From the NCBI RefSeq assembly GCF_000344685.1, contig NW_006920412.1:1433448-1497447 (forward strand): 64,000 nucleotides of DNA, given 5' to 3'. A program made the position numbers and the translations under genes. This document shows positions 47,410 through 59,289 of the stretch, piece by piece. Numbering within the stretch: the first letter of the stretch is position 1; each line of letters opens with the position of its first letter. Under the pieces are notes generated by a model. That model was not told the DNA's origin. It did not search any database and worked only from the letters and a program-made list of their open reading frames with translations. Source of the DNA: Gloeophyllum trabeum ATCC 11539 (taxonomy: Eukaryota > Basidiomycota > Agaricomycetes > Gloeophyllales > Gloeophyllaceae).

Positions 47410-48853
47410 TTAGAAGCCAAATATTTCATCTATCTCGTCTTTCTTCTTCTTCCGCTTCTTGGGCTGTTCGGTGCTCGCCAGCTTGCTATCTTTCGCCTTC
47501 CTCTTGATACCATCTGCGGGTCCTCGAGAGCTCGATGGCGCCTTTGCAGTCGTTTGAGCCGTTGCGGACGTCTTGCTACCGTCCTCACTTGACGGTTGTT
47601 CCAAAGGAGACTTTGATAGGTTCGGCAGCGGAGTGAAAGACTGGGCATCCGCGTTTGCGGGCCTGGCCTCATCTTCCCGGTTCATGCTTTCTATAGAGTT
47701 CAAGGCCACGGTGGAAGCTCGCGAAGAGTCTCGGGACCAAGAACTAGAAGGGATTGCAGCTCGATTCGACCTAGGCGGCTGAGAATCCGTACGCGAGATT
47801 GGAGTACCCAGGTCTTCACCTCCGGCAACCGCGTTATCGAAGCTCGTATTCATTGGCAGTCCGATTGGTGCCCCGAGATCCTCATCCAAAATATCTCCTG
47901 GAGGAGCGCTGGCGCGGCGGTGGTCAGCGGATGAAGGTAACCGAGCACGGTCTGCAATATGAGTTCCCAGTGAAGAGCTCATAGCGCCGCAGACATTAAT
48001 ATTGGGTGAATCGTTGGGCTGTGGTACTATAAGAATCCCACGAAACACCTTCCAACGACCAGACTTACGTGTAACAAAGACAGAAGGGTGACAGAGACGC
48101 GGCAAGAGTCCTCCAGGATCCCCCGTAAATCAGCGGTAAGCATGTCAAGTCGGGACGTGATCGCCGCAATGGTGAGGACCAATTGGACGAAATATCCCGA
48201 CTGCATACAAACTACAAAGAATCTATTGCGGGTTGTCTGAGGGTCATGCCAGTGGCCTCGCGGGGACGGACTTACTGATATGCTTCCGACAACCTAGTAT
48301 GAGTCTGTGACGATGTGGTAAGGAAAAGATGTTCAGGATATATAGTTTATATACCTTATCGAGCAGGAGAGAGCACGACGACAATCGCTCCATGACGAAA
48401 CACAAATATTGAGCGTCAGGGTAGTGCGTCCACGATCCCTTCAGAGCTTTAGGGCTTGCGAGAATCCATGAAGTCAATTGTGGATCCCCACCACCGACAC
48501 GGACTTGGCACATACTTCTGAATAGCGGCCGTACCGAAGAACGAGAACCGCAGAAGCTCCAGGAGACTGGAAAGCTCCATTTCTTGCAGACGTTTGCCGT
48601 ACTTCCTAACCTCTTCCAAACGCCTCCAGAAAAGAGCTGAGCGGTGCTGATTCTTGCCCTTATAGTACAGCCGTTCTAATAACTGCATCTCTTCCGCATG
48701 GGTTGCGAGGGAAGTCTGCAGTCTACGAACGCAACTCTTCAGATCTTTCAGAGTCGAATCCACACCCGAGCAGGCAGCGCTGTCCAAAGTAGCTCGCGAA
48801 GAGCAGACGACACTCGGAACACTGCGGAGACGTTTGGTAGTCGACTGTGGCAT
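47410..48853 (-). CDS. RMP1: RNase MRP protein subunit Rmp1-like
   Basis: Protein component specific to RNase MRP, the nucleolar ribonucleoprotein that cuts pre-rRNA and some mRNAs. The helical RMP1 domain is assembled from four exons. It runs LATHAEEMQLLERLYYKGKN, QHRSALFWRRLEEVRKYGKR, SSLLELLRFSFFG, after an intron ALKGSWTHYPDAQYL, and finally GYFVQLVLTIAAITSRLDML with LRGILEDSC. A disordered Ser/Pro-rich tail of about 200 residues follows and ends in a lysine-rich patch and DEIDEIFGF, a tail often seen in fungal nucleolar proteins. ATG 48853 (MPQSTTKRLRS) was chosen; ATG 48871 is also in frame. Total about 400 residues. Head to head with beta-adaptin. Confidence 0.82.
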
Positions 48854-49354
48854 GATAACTGCTAAGACCATACAGCGAAGGCGAACGACACCGATGATAG
48901 TCGAATGTATTCGTCTCTTGGTTGTGTTACTGTATGATTTCGATCTATTCGGCAGTCACAGGTCACAGGGGTACCTGCCGAAGACGAAATTTGGCGCGCG
49001 TCACAGGTCACAGGACCTCTCCGACCGTGAGACCTTCTATATCAGGTATCCGGAGCTTGCCTGCGGCGCCACTTCGCACCATATATAGCAACTTGACGAA
49101 TCGACAAACCGAGACGAATCCATAAAACGTGTCACATGTCACACCGCCTGCCGAATTGATCGAAATGGTACAGTATTCGACCGACAACGCGACCTGAGAA
49201 GTTCCCGATTTGGAAGCGTATTACCCTTACGGACTCTTACGACACGGACGCGCTCTCTCAAGCTTGCACAGGTTGCAGCTGAAGCTCTGAAGCTTCAGTA
49301 GCGTTCACCGAACAGTGAGGAGCATCCACTGGTTCCTTCCTGACGCCTTCCGCG
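48854..49354. promoter_or_regulatory. Divergent promoter with TCACAGG direct repeats (RMP1 / AP-1 beta)
   Basis: 500 bases between outward-facing genes. GTCACAGGTCACAGG occurs twice, at 48955-48969 and 49000-49014, exactly 45 bases apart. A variant, GTCACATGTCACAC, lies at 49131-49144. Each is itself a tandem half-site, which suggests a dimer-binding transcription factor site, though no known factor is assigned. Confidence 0.5.
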
Positions 49355-51951
49355 ATGAGTACGCAAGCGGGTCAAGATGCCAAGTTCTTCCAGCGGGGAA
49401 AGATCCAGGTAGGTGCGGACGGCGTCACCGACATGAACAGACGGACGGAGAGACTAAGTCCCCATGTCCATGCAGGAATTCCGCGCGGAGCTCCAAGCGG
49501 CCGAGGTGAAGGACAAGAAGTTCGTCAAGCGGAGGACGGTCCTGAAGAAGATTGTCGCGAATATCACGATGGGGAATGACAGTCAGTTATATCATTCACT
49601 TCTCATTATGTCGCTGAAGCTATGACAGTGTCGCCTCTATTCCCCGACGTCGTGCAATGTCTCGGAACTCCGCTCCTTGAGATTAAGAAGAGTACGTCCA
49701 ACCCGCTACTCTTGTCCCCCCGCCCCTGCTGACCGATGATCAGTGGTCTATTTGTTCCTCGTGAGCTACGGGAAGTCGAAACCAGACCAGATACATATGG
49801 TCATTCCTAGGTTCTTGGAAGTACGTCATTCTCTACTGGATGCAGACTCTCTGTTTCCCTTATATCTGTACTTGCAGGACTGCAATGACCGCAATCCCCT
49901 CATCCGAGCCTTGGCTATACGTACCATGTCCTATATCCCAATACCAGTGGTCACCGAGGCTCTAACCGAGCAACTACGGCATTGTCTAAAGGACAGAGAC
50001 CCATATGTCCGGAAAACAGCCGCCATATGCGTCGCCAAGGTCTACACTGCTGACCCCAGGAAGGCCGAGAAAGCAGGTTTCGTCGAGATGCTCAGGGACT
50101 TGCTGCTGGATCCGAATGCCACGGTGGTGTCCAACGCTGTCGCGGCGCTGACGGAGATTGGAGACCGGCCGGACGGCGTGTTCTTCAAGCTCAATCTGTC
50201 CATAGCCAACAAGCTCCTTGCTGCCATCGGTGAGAGTTCAGAGTGAGTCTCTTCAATTCTGATGGCTAAGACGTTGTTTGTTCATAACAACTTCAGATGG
50301 GGACAGATTTACATCCTTGACTCCTTATTGCGCTTCGTCCCCGAGAGGCACGCCGACGCAGAACTCCTGGCCGAGCGTGTCCTCATCCAGCTGTCGCATG
50401 CAAATTCTGCTGTAGTGCTCACCGCGATCAAGATCCTACTCTATCTCATGAATTACATGGAAAACCGGAAGCTCATCGACCACATCTGCAAGAAAATGGG
50501 CCCTCCATTAGGCGAGTTACGTTCACGTTTGAATTTCCTACTCGGTCCCTCATTCAATATTCGCACAGTAACGTTGCTTTCGTCCGGCCCGGAAGTTCAG
50601 TACGTGGCCCTGCGGAATATCCTGTTAATTATCCAGCGTCGGCCAGCGGTACTTCGGAACGACGTGAAGGTCTTCTTCTGCAAATACAATGACCCGATCT
50701 ACGTCAAGCTGGCCAAACTGGAAATCATGTACCGTCTGGCGCGTGAGGAGAACGCAAAGGAAGTGCTGGCCGAATTGCAAGAGTATGCGTCGGAGGTCGA
50801 TGTCGACTTCGTGCGCAAGGCCGTGCGTTCCATTGGTCGGCTGGCAATCAAGGTGGACCCGGCAGCGGACCTGTGCATCAAAGCCCTCCTCGATCTCATC
50901 GAGACGAACGTCACGTATGTCGTCCAGGAGGCAGTTATTGTCATTAAGGACATATTCCGGCGGTACCCGGGCAGGTATGAGGGAATCATTCCTACGCTGT
51001 GCGAGCACCTAGACGCCCTGGACGAGCCAGAGGCGAAGGCTGCCATGATATGGATTGTGGGACAGTATGCGGATCGGATGGACAATGCAGACGAGTTGAT
51101 GGACGACTTGGTGTACACGTTCCTGGAGGAGCCGGTTGAGGTTCGTAGTTACTCTGGTCCTTGACTAATCTAGGCTGACCTATGAATCCACAGGTGCAAC
51201 TGGCCCTTCTCACGGCGTCGGTCAAGCTGTTCATTTACCGGTCCAAGTCTGAGAAGGCCAAGGAGCTGGTCCACCGCGTGCTGAAGTGGGCGACGGAAGA
51301 GGTGGATAACCCCGATTTGCGTGATCGGGGGTTCATGTATTGGCGTTTGCTGGCTATCAACCCGACGGTCGCGGGGGAGATCGTGCTGGCCGAGAAGCCC
51401 GCGATTACGACTGATAGCGATAGGATGGATAGAGGGGCTTTGGACCAGCTCTTGTTGCACACGGGTACGCTGGGGAGTATTTACCACAAGAATCCCGAGG
51501 TGCGTCTTGGAGTGCATGGATCACCAAAGACATCTCGCTCATGTTGGTGCAGACATTCATTCGGAATGCGGCTGGAAGAGCCCTGACGGACACGCCGGCG
51601 CTGAACGCGAACTCTCGCGCCGTCCTGGTACCGTTAACGCGGAACCAGCTCCCGCCGACGGTCAGCATCCCCGGCCCGGGTCCCAACGAACCGCGTGCGC
51701 GCAAAGCAGAGCCTCCATTACCGGCAAAGCCTGCGCCTCCGCTCCCAACGAACGGCGCGGACGACGCCGACGCTGGCGGCGAGGACGGGGAGAACGATGA
51801 GGAGGGCATTTTGAGCCCGCCGGTTGCTGCGCAGGGAGATTCGGCTGCGGACCCGTATGCGGGCCTGGATCAGCTGGGTGGGCTGGGAGGGTCTGGGTAC
51901 TCGGCGGATAATCCCAGGCCGAAGGGAGAGGAGGAGGATTTGCTGTTCTGA
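49355..51951 (+). CDS. APL2: AP-1 clathrin adaptor subunit beta (beta-adaptin)
   Basis: Large subunit of the trans-Golgi/endosome clathrin adaptor. The trunk is complete: AKFFQRGKIQ, then EFRAELQAAEVKDKKFVKRR, SPLFPDVVQCLGTPLLEIKK, VYLFLVSYGKSKPD, DCNDRNPLIRALAIRTMSYI, CLKDRDPYVRKTAAICVAKV, LRNILLIIQRRPAVL, RRYPGRYEGIIPTLCEHL and KAAMIWIVGQYADRMDNADE. After TLGSIYHKNPE an intron leads to TFIRNAAGRALTDTPALNA. The C-terminus is a Pro/Gly/acidic hinge ending in KGEEEDLLF, with no recognisable beta-appendage (ear). About 730 residues in eight exons. The trunk fits AP-1/AP-2 beta; I prefer AP-1 because fungi of this group usually keep a short Apl2. Confidence 0.9.
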
Positions 51952-52083
51952 CCGTAGTTTTGAGTAACAGATAGTGTAATGATATTGGTTACAGATATAT
52001 ATTGCTTTGATGTCTTGGATACATTATATGCGGATTACTATGTTATCGTATATGCCATTCCGCCCAAAATCGGAGTTAAGAAG
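51952..52083. terminator. Short convergent 3' flank (AP-1 beta / OTU)
   Basis: Only 132 AT-rich bases separate the facing stop codons, so the two mRNAs probably overlap at their 3' ends. Confidence 0.45.
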
Positions 52084-53147
52084 TCAACGGTTCAGGATGT
52101 TGTCGACTGCGTCGGACAGTTTGGAGGATATGCTGCTCTTGGGACGTAAGGAGTTATAGTGCTAACAACAGAAAATTCAGCAAAGAGAAGAGACTGGACT
52201 TTCAGGCAAAACTTACCTCGCCGAGACCGTACATCCTGCGGTGGTAACTGATCCTAACGGCCTTGACATGTTTATCGAACGGATCCCCGGGTGTACCGGC
52301 TGGATCATGCACGACGATGGGCGGCGTGCCGCTCTGAACGACATGTATGGGCACATTGTACACCCGCGCTAGGGCAAGGATCTCTGGCTCGCCTCCCCAG
52401 GCGCCGGTGCTGCGAATGTCGTGGCAATACCGCTGAAACTGCGCGGGCGTCATGAAGCCTGCGTCGCCCGCCCCTGGGGCATCCTCGCCGCCTGCGGAGG
52501 GGAGGAAGGGGACGAAGTCGTCGGGGTGGGCGGCGATGTAGTCGGCGGCGGCGGCGCGAGTGGTGGCGTAGGATGCCTGGGAGGAGGGCAGGATGCCGAG
52601 GATGGAGAGCTGGTCGGCGACGGCGGAGAAGAGGCAGTGGCCGTCTGGGTTGATCTGCCGCACGGGTGGTTGGTGAGATATGGAGACGGCGGGAAGGGCG
52701 TACGTGCCTCGTGCATCTCGAGGTTGAGCTCGTCGCAGACTTTCTTGATGGACGCCTCTTCTTCCTTGGTTTCCTGCTCTATCCGGGCATCGTTCTCGGC
52801 GTTGTCCCCGCTGTACTGCTCGACCAGCGCCGCGGCCTTTCGGGCCTATTCACGAGATGGAGCGCGGTCTACTGACATGGCAGGTGAATGGTACCCACCT
52901 GGCGAGCCTGGTAGCGACTCTTGGGGTCCTTCTTCTGCTGGGCGGGAGGCGGAGACTGCGCGGCCTGGTTGACGTTGATGTCGTTGAGCACGTTTGCAGA
53001 CTCCTTCTGGATCGTCTCGTCCTTGGAGTCGAGCTGGGCCATCAGCTCGTCCATGAGGTCCTCGTCCGCCATGTTGTCGGGAGGGCTGGGGTCTGGGTGG
53101 GAGGTGGGAGAGAGCGCTTTCTTGAGCTTGTTGCGCTTGGAACCCAT
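52084..53147 (-). CDS. OTU-family deubiquitinase (OTUD6/Otu2-like)
   Basis: Cysteine protease removing ubiquitin, related to OTUD6B/yeast Otu2, which act on ribosome-associated substrates. About 300 residues in four exons. An N-terminal helical region (MGSKRNKLKKALSP, DLMDELMAQLDSKDETIQKE, then RIEQETKEEEASIKKVCDEL) precedes the OTU domain. Catalytic Asp and Cys lie in INPDGHCLFSAVADQL. GEPEILALARVYNVPIHVV, VKAVRISYHRRMYGLGE and the last-exon HYNSLRP (catalytic His) complete the fold. It ends SDAVDNILNR before TGA. The Asp of the catalytic motif is only kept if the intron at 52655-52707 uses a GC donor. It shares a 209-bp divergent promoter with the aldo/keto reductase. Confidence 0.92.
52655..52707 (-). 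other. GC-AG intron in the OTU protease gene
   Basis: On the minus strand the exon ends ...ATGCACGAG, followed by GCACGTACG. The intron ends GTGCGGCAG and the next exon begins ATCAACCCAGACGGC. The 53-nt phase-0 removal yields EMHEINPDGHCLF, the family consensus. A GT-AG alternative (GTACGC to CCCAG) keeps the frame but replaces the catalytic Asp by His. Confidence 0.7.
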
Positions 53148-53356
53148 GGGGAGCGGAAGACTGGGTGTGTGGCGCAGTCGCAGACGATCGATTAGATCCT
53201 CACTTTATCTTATCTCTCCACACATCCAATGTCACGACCTCGATGATTATTACTGCCGTCGTCACTCCCACCATAAATAATTGCTCGAGCTTGTCGTCTT
53301 CCACCATTCCGTTCCTTCGACCGCCCGCCGTTTCTCGTCTCTTCAGCCATCGCACC
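53148..53356. promoter_or_regulatory. Shared divergent promoter (OTU protease / aldo-keto reductase)
   Basis: 209 bases between the two ATGs. A CATAAATAATT AT-rich patch at 53271-53281 may be a TATA element for the reductase. Confidence 0.45.
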
Positions 53357-54874
53357 ATGGCTCCTCGCGTTCCCTTGCTGTTTGTCAGTGCCGACTTGAT
53401 TCCACACTGAGACAGGCTGACGAATCATTATTCAGGGCACCATGACCATGGGCGCCCCGGGAAAGAATGGCGTCCGCACCGCCGATCTGGGCGAGTGCCA
53501 GGCCATCCTTGACACCTACTTCAAGTATGGCCACCGGGAGCTCGATACCGCCCGCATGTACGCCGAAGGCACCACCGAGCAAGTGAGCACATGGGTCATC
53601 TCTCCTTACTGAACTATATACTCACCTGTACCTTGATCTGTAGTACCTCTCCAAGCTAGACCTCAAGGGCTCCACGATCGACACCAAGTAAGCTTTGCTT
53701 GGCCGTTCTGATTACTGGTACAAGTCGCCGCACTAACTACGTCTGTCCTACTCGCAGGGTTTACCCCGTCAACCCAGGGGACCACAGCCCTTCGGCACTC
53801 CGGGCCACATTCACCACATCCCTGAAGGCTCTGAACAAGAGCAAGGTCCGCGTGCTCTACCTCCACGCCCCCGACCGCAGCACCCCCTTCGAGGACACCT
53901 GCCGGGAAGTCAACAAGCTGCACCAGGAGGGCCTCTTGTAAGCCCACTATCCGTCCCATCGATAAAGGAGCGCCGTCGGAAGCTAACCTCTATACGCAGC
54001 GAGATCTTCGGCCTCAGCAATTACGCTTCGTGGGAGGTGCGCTTGCTAATTTTACCCCACTTCACACAGGCGACTCACAGTCGCCGTTTGGATAGGTCGC
54101 CGAGATTGTGGGAATATGCAGGGCCAACGGATGGGTGCAGCCCAAGATATACCAGGCGTAAGTACCCCGCTAGGCGCCTGTGTGGGCTAGTAGTACTAGT
54201 CCGCGCTATTGTTTTTCTCTGGTCAATTGTGGGTGCCTGTTTGACACTGTCTGACACGCTGGGCCTATTATAGGATGTATAACGCCATCACGCGGGCCAT
54301 GGAGTCGGAGCTGGTCCCCTGCTGCCGGAAGTATGGCATCCGGATTGTGATCTACAACCCCCTTGCGTACGGGCCCCCCTCTCGCACATTATACCAGGAC
54401 TAATCAGTGTTGTCCCGTGTGTGCAGGGGCGGTTTCTTCGCAGGCAAGGTCCCGAACCCATCTGCCGACGCGCCCAAAGGCGGGCGCTTCGACCCGAACT
54501 CCAAGATGGGCGAGATGTACCGCAAGCGGTACTTCAAAGAGGGCTACTTCAAGGCCCTGGACATCCTCAAGCCCGTCGCCGTGAGTCTTGCATGCCCCAT
54601 GTACTATCCCTCCCTTGCACTTTCTCATGCTGAAACACCACTTACTGTGTAGGAAAAGCATGACCTCCGCCTGACGGAGATCGCGCTGCGGTGGTGCCAG
54701 CACCACTCGGCGCTGACGCCGGAGGACGGGATTATCCTCGGCGCGAGCAGCGCTGAGCAGCTGGACATGAACTGTGCGGACTCGGAGAAGGGCCCGCTGC
54801 CGGAGGAGGTGCTGAATGCGCTCGATGAGGCGTGGAACGTGGTCACTCCGCAGGCGCCGACTTACTGGAGGTAA
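53357..54874 (+). CDS. Aldo/keto reductase, aflatoxin-aldehyde reductase (AKR7) type
   Basis: NADPH-dependent cytosolic reductase of aldehydes. About 330 residues in eight or nine small exons. The catalytic tetrad is readable: Asp in GHRELDTARMY, Tyr in the same ARMY, Lys in STIDTKVYP and His in VLYLHAPDR. Further family blocks are FEIFGLSNYASWEVAEIV, GWVQPKIYQAMYNAITRAME, YGIRIVIYNPLAGG, FFAGKVPNPSADAPKGGRFD, YFKALDILKPVAEKHDLRL and DGIILGASSAEQLDMN. It ends VTPQAPTYWR before TAA. The layout matches AKR7 enzymes, which reduce dialdehydes and succinic semialdehyde. The natural substrate is not inferable, and no biosynthetic cluster surrounds it. Confidence 0.94.
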
Positions 54875-56010
54875 GGTTAGTTCCGCGAAAATGGAGGGCA
54901 AGTCAGGCAAACGGAGTATGCGCAAGTCTGTACGAGTAGGAGTAACACAAGGTGTAAGATGGTGTAAATTGTAAGAGTGACGAGCTTTGAGATTTTCGAG
55001 TCGATATGTATCCACTTATGGAAAATCGACATCGGGCAGAGAGTGCAGGACCATGATGGTAGCATGTGCTGGTTGCAACCCTCGGCCGTATGGTAATATA
55101 ATGGCACGGCCCACGGGTTACAGCGTCGCCAGGGACTGCGATGAAGTGCAAGCATCTTGAAGCGGAGGATTTGCCCATTTCCAGCGTGGGCAGCTATCCA
55201 GAAATCTTTCATGAACGAAATAGCAGGAATAAGCCGTGCCACAGTCCATATAGAAGATCACGGGAAACTGGCATCAGGAGGAAAGATCGGATGGGGCTGG
55301 TGATTAGGAAGACAGTTTTCTGGCTGAGGTGAGTCCATTTAATTCACGGCGTACCTCAAAATTTGATCGAGTCGGATTGGTTGAATGGATGCAGCCAGCT
55401 CGAGCAACGCCACAAAGCGCAGGCCCGGCTCCGGAGGATACGTTAGCCGCTCAAAAACTAGAATATCCCTAGCACTATTACCATATGCTGATTCACCGCA
55501 GCGAATTGCAACAACCAGTGGCTGTAGAGGGTGCTAGGCTTTGTGCTGATGCAAGATGGACCGGATTCGAGTTGTGATATCGGTGGCTGTTGACTCGGAG
55601 GCAAACCTGGCAGCGCTTATTGAACATCCACAACTCCAGGGCACAGTTATCTGTGCGCTTGCTTGGCTAAGAATACAACCACAGAGGTACTCCCTCTCGA
55701 GCTGTACTGCTGCAAAGACACATCGACGACCTCTGGTGAATTCCAACACCTGAGGACGAAGGAAAGGAACTCGGCAAGGTTCCCGATCAGGCAACAACAC
55801 AGCCACAAAGTACATAAAGGCGGATCGGTCATGGGCGCTTAGATCTGTGGAGATTCCCTTGTGCTTTCTGACCTGGAATTCCACCAAATCCGAGCCATTT
55901 GGAGCCGCCCTACCGCGCTTCCTGGTCTTTTTTGTTATCCCAGCGCAGTACCACGTCCCTGGTTTTTTTCCTACTGCAGCCTTTCCGCTAAGTCGTATCT
56001 TCCTCCTGAC
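54875..56010. other. Intergenic, no confident gene
   Basis: About 1.1 kb without a supported gene. A minus-strand frame (55534-56211) runs antisense into the next gene's first exon and has mixed composition with no family match. It is most likely chance or a decayed remnant. Confidence 0.4.
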
Positions 56011-59000
56011 ATGAGCAGTCCGACCGCCGTGCCCACTGCTGATGACTGCCGCCGGGCTGCGAGGAAGCTGGGGGATCTCTTTGCCCAGCTGCCTTTGGCT
56101 CAGGACGGCCAGTGGCAAGAGATCGAAGTAACCGCGCGCAACCTCGCGAACGGCCTCAGAGTCAAGGGCGGACCCGGTGAGTTTCATGCTTCCCCTATGA
56201 TGAACTGCCATGGATCCCCCGGTCTGGCATCTCTACGTAACCCTTGACCCCAGAGACTAGAAGAATCATGCATCATGTACCAAAGCTCGGGACAGATGTT
56301 CGCACCGCACCCCTGCTTCCGGGGAGTCGTCTCCTTTGCAGCCCCTCTTGCATCGACCTGTGGTCGTCACTCGACGATCCAGCTCGGTTCAAGGAGCGTT
56401 GTCTTGGACCGTTCGTAGGCACTGGAACTGATATCATTTACTAAATCCGACGTTAGCAATTCTGTCATGCTAATACCTATGCTCTGGCACCAGTGGACAG
56501 TCATACGGCTCTGGGCAAGACCCTACTACCGCAAACCCTCACATCCCTGCTCAAAAGCGCGATCGGCGAGTCCACACCAGACCCAAGCCGCACAGCTGCC
56601 GTGTACGAGATTCTGCGGGTTGGCGCAAATTTATGTATGGACCATGGTATGTCAAGTCATGCTCCCATAGTCTCAGGGTCAGACGGCAGACCCCTCCCTC
56701 CAGATGACAATAGAGGCTTCCTATTAGAGGCAGGATTCCCTCAGACCGTGGTTTCTTTGTTAGAAGGTTATACAGAGTCGATACCCTCAAGCAGACACCG
56801 AGCCGACCCAGCACCTCTGAGTATCCCCGACTTGAAGCTAATCAAGACAGCAATTGGAGTACTGTTGAACTGTAGTATCGATTATGGTATGTATATTAAA
56901 GCGAATATCCATCTTGAACCTGACGTGCTTCAGAACCGGTCAAGTCGCGTCTGATATCGCTAGAAGCCGCAATAACAATATTACGGCTATCGGCGGCTAT
57001 ATACCCGCCAGGATCATGGATGGCCTCGCAGCCAAGTGCGGACTCGTCAGACCAGGAATTCCTGGAGTCCTGGAACCTGCGGAGTGGCTTGTCCAGTTGG
57101 GCGTGGCGAGCAATCTCGGAATTAAGAGAAGATAGTAAGCAGTCCATCTTGGGCCAACCTAGACAATTGATTTACACACGCTTTCCCAGATATACAGACA
57201 TTCAATCCGGATGTCTTGCCGCTCATTGTGAGCCCGCTTCTCACTTTCGTGCCTCCACATGGATCGCCCAGCGGTGCCCTCGCCATGCCAGAGGCCTCTT
57301 CTACCAGACGAGCACTATTGCAAGCCGATTTTGAGTCGCTGGAGGAAGTGTCATCCTTGATAGAAGCGCTTGCTCTAGATGTCGAGGATATCCGCCTTGC
57401 CTTTGCACGGAGCATGAACCTAGACAGCACGCCCGACAGTTTATCAAGTCTAGGCGTCCTCTTAGATTTCATCGAGCGAGGGGACTATCCGTCGGCATGG
57501 GCTTCTGACTTCTCGGAAGAGGAGCGCTTCAAGAAGGCGCGCGCCTTTGACATGTTCAAGTCTGCTTTGATCAAGGCCGTTGTGGAGGTAGCGGGGGACG
57601 AGAAGAATGAGGATGTCCTGTGGGAGAAAGGAGCGGGTGATGACTCGTTCGTCGGCAGGATGGTGTCGTGGATTAGGAAGCATAAGGACTTGCGGACATC
57701 AGACGCGAGGGATGACCTGGTTATTTGCTCGACGCTGAGTCTGGGGAATATTCTTCGACGAGGTACGAGTGTCAATTTCGCGGTCCCACTGAGAGTCACT
57801 GACTAGTTTCTCTGTCTTCATCAAGAGCACCACGCAGTGTCACTCGTGGAAGCTCCTATCTCCATTGTCCCCGATCTCCTCTCCATGTTGAAGCCCGACT
57901 CTGACATCAAGGTCAAACACGGCGTCGTAGGACTACTGAAACAGTTATCACACACACCACGGGTCAGACCTTCACTAGGGAAGGCCGGTGTGTTGCAAAA
58001 GCTCGCACAGTCCCAGGTGTGGGGAGAGAAGTCCGATATTGCAGAGATTGTAGAGGCCTCTGCTATTGGTGTAGCGAAGCATTTGTGTACTGCCAATGGT
58101 GAGTACACTTGATCTTTTGTCCCCCCCTTCTGTAATGCCGTGTCTGATCAATCACTCTTTAGCGGAGAATGCCTGCCATCTTGTACTCTCCAGCGAAGGG
58201 ATAAGTCCTGAAGAGACTGGTGCTAAGCAAATACTGGCTTTAATACGGCGCTCGGACACGATAGCAGTGAAGAGTGAAGGCACTCGTGTTTTCGTGCAAG
58301 TCATCAAGAGCCTCTGGTCCACCGAGGGAGGCTCAGGCGAGATGACAGAGCGGAAACAAGAAGCTAGAACGGCTCTGATAAATCCCGACGTGGCTGCCGC
58401 CCTCGCACAACTTATCGGACGGAGTAGAAAATATCCCATATTGATCAACGAAGGGGTGGTGGCGCTGACGTTGCTCAGCATGTTCCCCGGAGGTGGTTAG
58501 TAAAGATAGTTATCATGCGATGCGGGAGGCTGATATGTCAAACAGGCAAGATCGTGCTTGATGCCCTCTTGAATCCTCTACCGCAGGAGGTCAATCCTCG
58601 CCAGTCTTTTGCGGCGAAATCGCTCCCTTCGTCGTCGTCAAACCCGACTTCAGCATCGACCACGAGCGCTGCATCATCTCCTGCAGCGGGAGGGCCCACA
58701 CGTGCACTAGACATGCTCGTTACGGTGTTGAAAACTCCTGAGAGTCTCCCCCTTATACCCGTGGAGGTGCGCGCAAACATTTGCTCGTTACTCGGGCAGC
58801 TGGGCAAAAAAGGAAAAGTGAGTGAGGAGGACGACAGGACGGCAGATGTAGAGCGGGTTAAGTCTGCTACTAGAGAGATCCTGGAGTCGCTTGCGCGGAC
58901 ATCTGCCGCGGAGGGAACCAGTGAGAAAACTGGCGGGATTGTGGGTACGGCGGCGAGAAAGGCTCTGGATGCATGGGCGGAGGGCCCTTCGAATTCATGA
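56011..59000 (+). CDS. Armadillo-repeat protein, SmgGDS/RAP1GDS1-like
   Basis: About 800 residues in roughly ten exons, helical throughout. N-terminus MSSPTAVPTADDCRRAARKL, then SHTALGKTLLPQTLTSLLKS, AAVYEILRVGANLCMDH, GFLLEAGFPQTVVSLLEG, LKLIKTAIGVLLNCSIDY, a middle FESLEEVSSLIEALALDVED block, DDLVICSTLSLGNILRR and IVPDLLSMLKPDSDIKVKHG with VVGLLKQLSHTPRVRPSLG. A last exon with a Ser/Ala linker and VEVRANICSLLGQLGKKGK follows. The alternating LLxNLS/ARM pattern and the DNRGFL..AG signature resemble SmgGDS, a chaperone and exchange factor for prenylated Rho/Rap GTPases. The ATG at 56011 is preceded by a pyrimidine-rich leader. Similarity is judged by pattern, so another ARM family is possible. 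Confidence 0.65.
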
Positions 59001-59289
59001 TATTGTATACATTTCTTTTCTTGGATTAGAGGCTGTATATCGTTGGCTTTCTTCGTCTGTGCTACGACCTCATACCCAACTCATTCAATCTGGGGCTGTA
59101 TACTGTAGTGTGGCTCCCATTCCCATTGGCCAATGATGAGCGTGGGACACGAGGGTCATGTGAGCCAGCGCGCCTCCGGTACGCGGCAACTCGACTTGTC
59201 CGGAACGACGACCGTAACATGATAATAGTTCTCGGATACAGAACGCCAATGCTTGTTGCTTTGGCTCTTATACATGGTCTAACGAGAGC
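59001..59289. promoter_or_regulatory. Intergenic region upstream of the enoyl-CoA isomerase
   Basis: 289 bases holding the 3' end of the ARM gene and the promoter of the isomerase. No gene is seen. Confidence 0.35.

Noticed and set aside
55534..56211. 225-codon minus-strand open frame upstream of the ARM gene
   Set aside because: Its N-terminal third is exactly antisense to the first ARM-gene exon, and the rest has mixed composition with no recognised domain.
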